DNA of 7,746 bases from JAADDG01 sp964450755. Its GTDB lineage: Bacteria; Campylobacterota; Campylobacteria; Campylobacterales; JAADDG01. The stretch lies in NCBI GenBank assembly GCA_964450755.1, contig CAYVDJ010000054.1, positions 1 to 7,746 on the forward strand. The letters are read 5' to 3'. The position numbers were made by a program, and so were the translations under genes. The notes beneath the pieces are model-generated. The model searched no databases and had not been told where the DNA came from. It saw only the letters and a list, made by a program, of their open reading frames with translations. Positions 5,365 through 7,746 of the stretch are shown piece after piece; the first letter of the stretch is position 1; the number at the start of each line of letters is the position of its first letter.

Positions 5365-7746
5365 TTAATAATCTATACCATATTTGACTGCAAGAGATTT
5401 AAATTCGTCAGAACTTATGAAGTTCATAACAAGATCATGTCTTGATAGACCTTTTTGCAACTGTTTAAGCCAAAAGTCTCTTCCCTCCATATCGGCTTCT
5501 CTTCCCAAAAGTGCTCTGTAGGCTATCGTTATGAAGTTATAATCTGTATAGCCTCTTCTTCTAAATTCATTTGAATCGAAAAATCCTGTTGCAATATCTC
5601 TTGCTCTTTTTGTTTTGGCTTTTAGTTGGGATTTCCACCATATTTTTCCGGCATCATCGGGTTCTCTTGTCATAACCAGATAATACATTCTGTTTAAAAA
5701 ACTGATGATAAGATCATCTTGATTATAACTTGGAATTTTATAATGCTGACACAGAGCATAAAATTCAGGGGATAGAGCAAATTCATCAAATATAAGTTCT
5801 CTTGATTTGCCTTTTGTTGCCATCTGATCTTCCCAATATTGAAGTCCTTCCAAATCGGGTTGTCTGTTTAACATTGTGGTATAAAGTATAGTAATAAACT
5901 GTTTATTTGTTAAGCTTCTCTTGATAATTTGAGATTTTTGTTGAAACTCTTTGCTTTTGAAGAAATCTCTTGCCACTGCCATTGCCGTAGCTCCCTGTTC
6001 AAATTGCTCTTTCCAGTGATCAAGACCTTCCGTATCGGCCTCTCTTCCCAAGAAGTTTTGATAGAGTCTTTTTACAAAATCCTCTTTTGTTCCGACATAA
6101 CTGCTTCCTCCGCTTAGAGTGATACCATAAGATACTTTTGATGATTCACCGTAATTGTTATATGCCGTGATACTGTATGAATAAGGTGTATTTTGTAACA
6201 GTCCGGTATCTGTATAACTTGTTGTATTTGCAGTAGTTGTTTTGATCAAAGTACCGTTTCTGTATATTTTAAAACCGTTTTCATTGGAAGATGCATCGTT
6301 CCATGTCAGTTTTGCAGATGAAGAACCGGCTTCTATGATTGAAAGATTTGTCGGAGGGGGAGGAGGTGCGTCATTGGTTGAGGCGGTTGTTGTTATGGCT
6401 GACGAATCTCCTACACTGTTGGTGGCTTTTACTTTATAAGTATAGGAATGATTTGGTGAAAGTCCGGTATCTGTATAGTTTTCATTATTCGGTCCTGCTA
6501 TATAGATAAGATTGTCATCTCTGTATATTCTAAATCCTGTCTCATTGGATGAGTTGTCACTCCATGTAAGTTTTATGGAAGTGGAACTTTGAGCGGTAGC
6601 AGACAGGTTTGTAGGTGCGGTTGGAAGAGTGTCTTTTGTTGTTACTCTTATACTTGTACCTGATGATTCTCCTACAGAATTATAAGCTCTTAATTCATAA
6701 GTGTAAGATGTATTTGCAGATAGGGAATTATCTGTATAAGTTTTGGTTCCTGCTCCCAATGTAATTTTAGCTCCGTTTTTATAGAGTCTAAATCCTGTCT
6801 CATTGGATGAGTTGTCACTCCAGATAAGTGTTACGGATGAGGATGTAACGGTTGTTACATTTAAACCTGAAGGAGTATTTGGAACCGTATCTTTGGTAGT
6901 TCCTGTTGTACTTATGGCACTTGAATCTCCTACGCTGTTGGTGGCTTTTACCTGATATGTATAAGAGGTGTTGGCAGAGAGTCCGCTGTCTGTGAAAGTG
7001 GTTACACCTGCTCCTACGGTAGTAACGAAAATACCGTTTCTGTATATCTTAAAACCTGTTTCGTTATTTGAGTTATCTGTCCATGTAAGTTTTATGGAAG
7101 ATGAACTTTGAGCCGTGGCACTAAGGGAGGTTGGGGCGGAAGGAGCAACATCGGGAGTTTTGGCTACAACATGAATTTTTGTTGAGTTGGCATCGGCTTT
7201 TATCGATCTGACTTCAAAAAGATATGTTGTATTTGGTGTCAGGTTTTCTACAATATATGTTGTTACATTGGCATCGGTTGTTTTTATCTTTGTTCCCTCT
7301 TTAAATACTTCAAATCCTGTTTCATTGTTTGAGTTATCTGTCCAGGTAAGTTTGATCATTGTAGAACTAAGAGCGGTATAATTTAGATCGCTTGGAGCAT
7401 TCAGCGTATCTGGCATTTTTACTGTTGCTTTTGTAGAGTTTCTATCTCCTCCGAGATTTACGGCGGTTACATTATAATCATATGATTGTCCGGCCACCAG
7501 ATTGTTTGAATCTATATATTCCGTTGTGGTTGGGGAAAGACCGGATGTCAAAAGAGTGGCATTGGTTGTTCCTGTTTTTCTTCTAAATACCTTAAATGAT
7601 GTAACAGTACTTGAATTGTTTGTCCATGTTATTTTAACCTGAGTTGAACTTATAGCAGTTGCGCTGACTCCTGTCGGAGCTTTTGGCAAAGTTGCCGTAT
7701 TTGCCGATACATTTGATTCTCCTCCGTTGTTTTGGGCGCTTATTAT
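5365..7746 (-). CDS. Second large FnIII/DUF4214 protein, 5' end outside window (793 residues visible)
   Basis: Tandem paralogue of the 865-5259 gene and probably likewise exported and surface-exposed. The frame is open to the window edge. The apparent TTG start at 7687-7689 is internal, because 19 further in-frame codons upstream (ending NTATLPK) match the end of FnIII domain 4 of the neighbour. Visible residues 1-18 end one FnIII domain. Six complete FnIII domains follow (about 22-545), most with WxDxSxNExGFxxY(K/R). The end (about 552-793) is four DUF4214-type repeats (for example FVKRLYQNFLGREADTEG). A single cysteine is visible in YALCQHYK. The stop is TAA at 5365-5367, followed by a terminator. 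The signal peptide and any N-terminal head domain lie beyond the window, so total length and N-terminal function are unknown. It lies upstream of its paralogue, in the same orientation. Confidence 0.87.
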   Translation of the reverse strand: MISAQNNGGESNVSANTATLPKAPTGVSATAISSTQVKITWTNNSSTVTSFKVFRRKTGTTNATLLTSGLSPTTTEYIDSNNLVAGQSYDYNVTAVNLGGDRNSTKATVKMPDTLNAPSDLNYTALSSTMIKLTWTDNSNNETGFEVFKEGTKIKTTDANVTTYIVENLTPNTTYLFEVRSIKADANSTKIHVVAKTPDVAPSAPTSLSATAQSSSSIKLTWTDNSNNETGFKIYRNGIFVTTVGAGVTTFTDSGLSANTSYTYQVKATNSVGDSSAISTTGTTKDTVPNTPSGLNVTTVTSSSVTLIWSDNSSNETGFRLYKNGAKITLGAGTKTYTDNSLSANTSYTYELRAYNSVGESSGTSIRVTTKDTLPTAPTNLSATAQSSTSIKLTWSDNSSNETGFRIYRDDNLIYIAGPNNENYTDTGLSPNHSYTYKVKATNSVGDSSAITTTASTNDAPPPPPTNLSIIEAGSSSAKLTWNDASSNENGFKIYRNGTLIKTTTANTTSYTDTGLLQNTPYSYSITAYNNYGESSKVSYGITLSGGSSYVGTKEDFVKRLYQNFLGREADTEGLDHWKEQFEQGATAMAVARDFFKSKEFQQKSQIIKRSLTNKQFITILYTTMLNRQPDLEGLQYWEDQMATKGKSRELIFDEFALSPEFYALCQHYKIPSYNQDDLIISFLNRMYYLVMTREPDDAGKIWWKSQLKAKTKRARDIATGFFDSNEFRRRGYTDYNFITIAYRALLGREADMEGRDFWLKQLQKGLSRHDLVMNFISSDEFKSLAVKYGIDY
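5368..6093 (-). other. DUF4214-type C-terminal block of the second gene
   Basis: Four repeats correspond one-to-one with those at 868-1590. Hand alignment gives about 72%, 78%, 74% and 91% identical residues for repeats 1 to 4. The differences cluster in the region between repeats 1 and 2, where the two genes have unrelated linkers (NPKGGVNTN against QQKSQIIKRS). Confidence 0.8.
6112..7746 (-). repeat. FnIII-coding array of the second gene (six full units plus a partial one)
   Basis: Six full FnIII units match units 5-10 of the complete gene in order, including the odd unit with NNSSTVTSF in place of DNSxNExGF. The next also shares a peculiar end in both genes (NTxYxFEVRxxKxxxNSxKxHV). The partial unit at the window edge corresponds to unit 4. 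Confidence 0.85.

Larger units (their letters stand above)
5365..7746 (-). repeat. Paralogous direct repeat, copy B (second gene), continuing beyond the window
   Basis: Partner of 865-3225. The visible homology reaches the window edge, so its upstream limit is not known. Whether it also includes units 1-3 and the propeller repeats must be read from flanking sequence. Confidence 0.8.

Noticed and set aside
5929..7381. Plus-strand frames at 5929-6117, 6242-6439 and 7187-7381
   Set aside because: These too are antisense to the second adhesin-like gene, with repeat-derived translations and no ribosome sites.

Overview
The window is low-GC DNA with AT-rich spacers, SD-type ribosome sites and a perfect TATAAT -10 box without a recognisable -35. 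Together with large FnIII + DUF4214 exported proteins, this suits a Campylobacterota (epsilonproteobacterial) genome of the Sulfurimonas/Sulfurovum/Arcobacter type. That placement is inference from style and gene content; no marker gene is present.

Left part (1-864, plus strand): the last 44 codons of an unrecognised gene (1-135) end at a hairpin (143-163). A compact two-gene operon follows (285-524 and 514-762, overlapping by 11 bases). It looks like a type II toxin-antitoxin module: a small acidic/lysine-rich antitoxin candidate, then a RelE/ParE-superfamily toxin candidate. This operon is far more AT-rich (about 20% GC in sampled lines) than the rest and looks like an inserted cassette. 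Downstream, 763-864 is a convergent spacer with a 17-bp near-perfect palindrome and a weaker hairpin that could end the gene arriving from the right.

Right part (865-7746, minus strand): two very large tandem paralogous genes for modular exported proteins. The proximal one (865-5259, 1464 aa) is complete: signal peptide, about seven beta-propeller-like repeats, ten fibronectin type III (FnIII) domains, and a C-terminal block of four DUF4214-type repeats. The second (5365 to beyond 7746) is cut by the window edge: 793 residues are visible, comprising the end of one FnIII domain, six complete FnIII domains and the same DUF4214 block. It ends at a good intrinsic terminator in the 105-bp gap between the stop of this gene and the start of the next one. 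In transcription order it lies upstream of the complete gene, which has its own putative promoter and ribosome site.

The two proteins align domain by domain over all of the visible part (865-3225 against 5365-7746), so they arose by duplication of a long segment rather than by independent FnIII expansion. The likely role is a cell-surface or secreted adhesin/matrix protein pair. That is inferred from architecture; no catalytic domain is visible. I saw no tRNA, rRNA, CRISPR array, IS element or replication origin.
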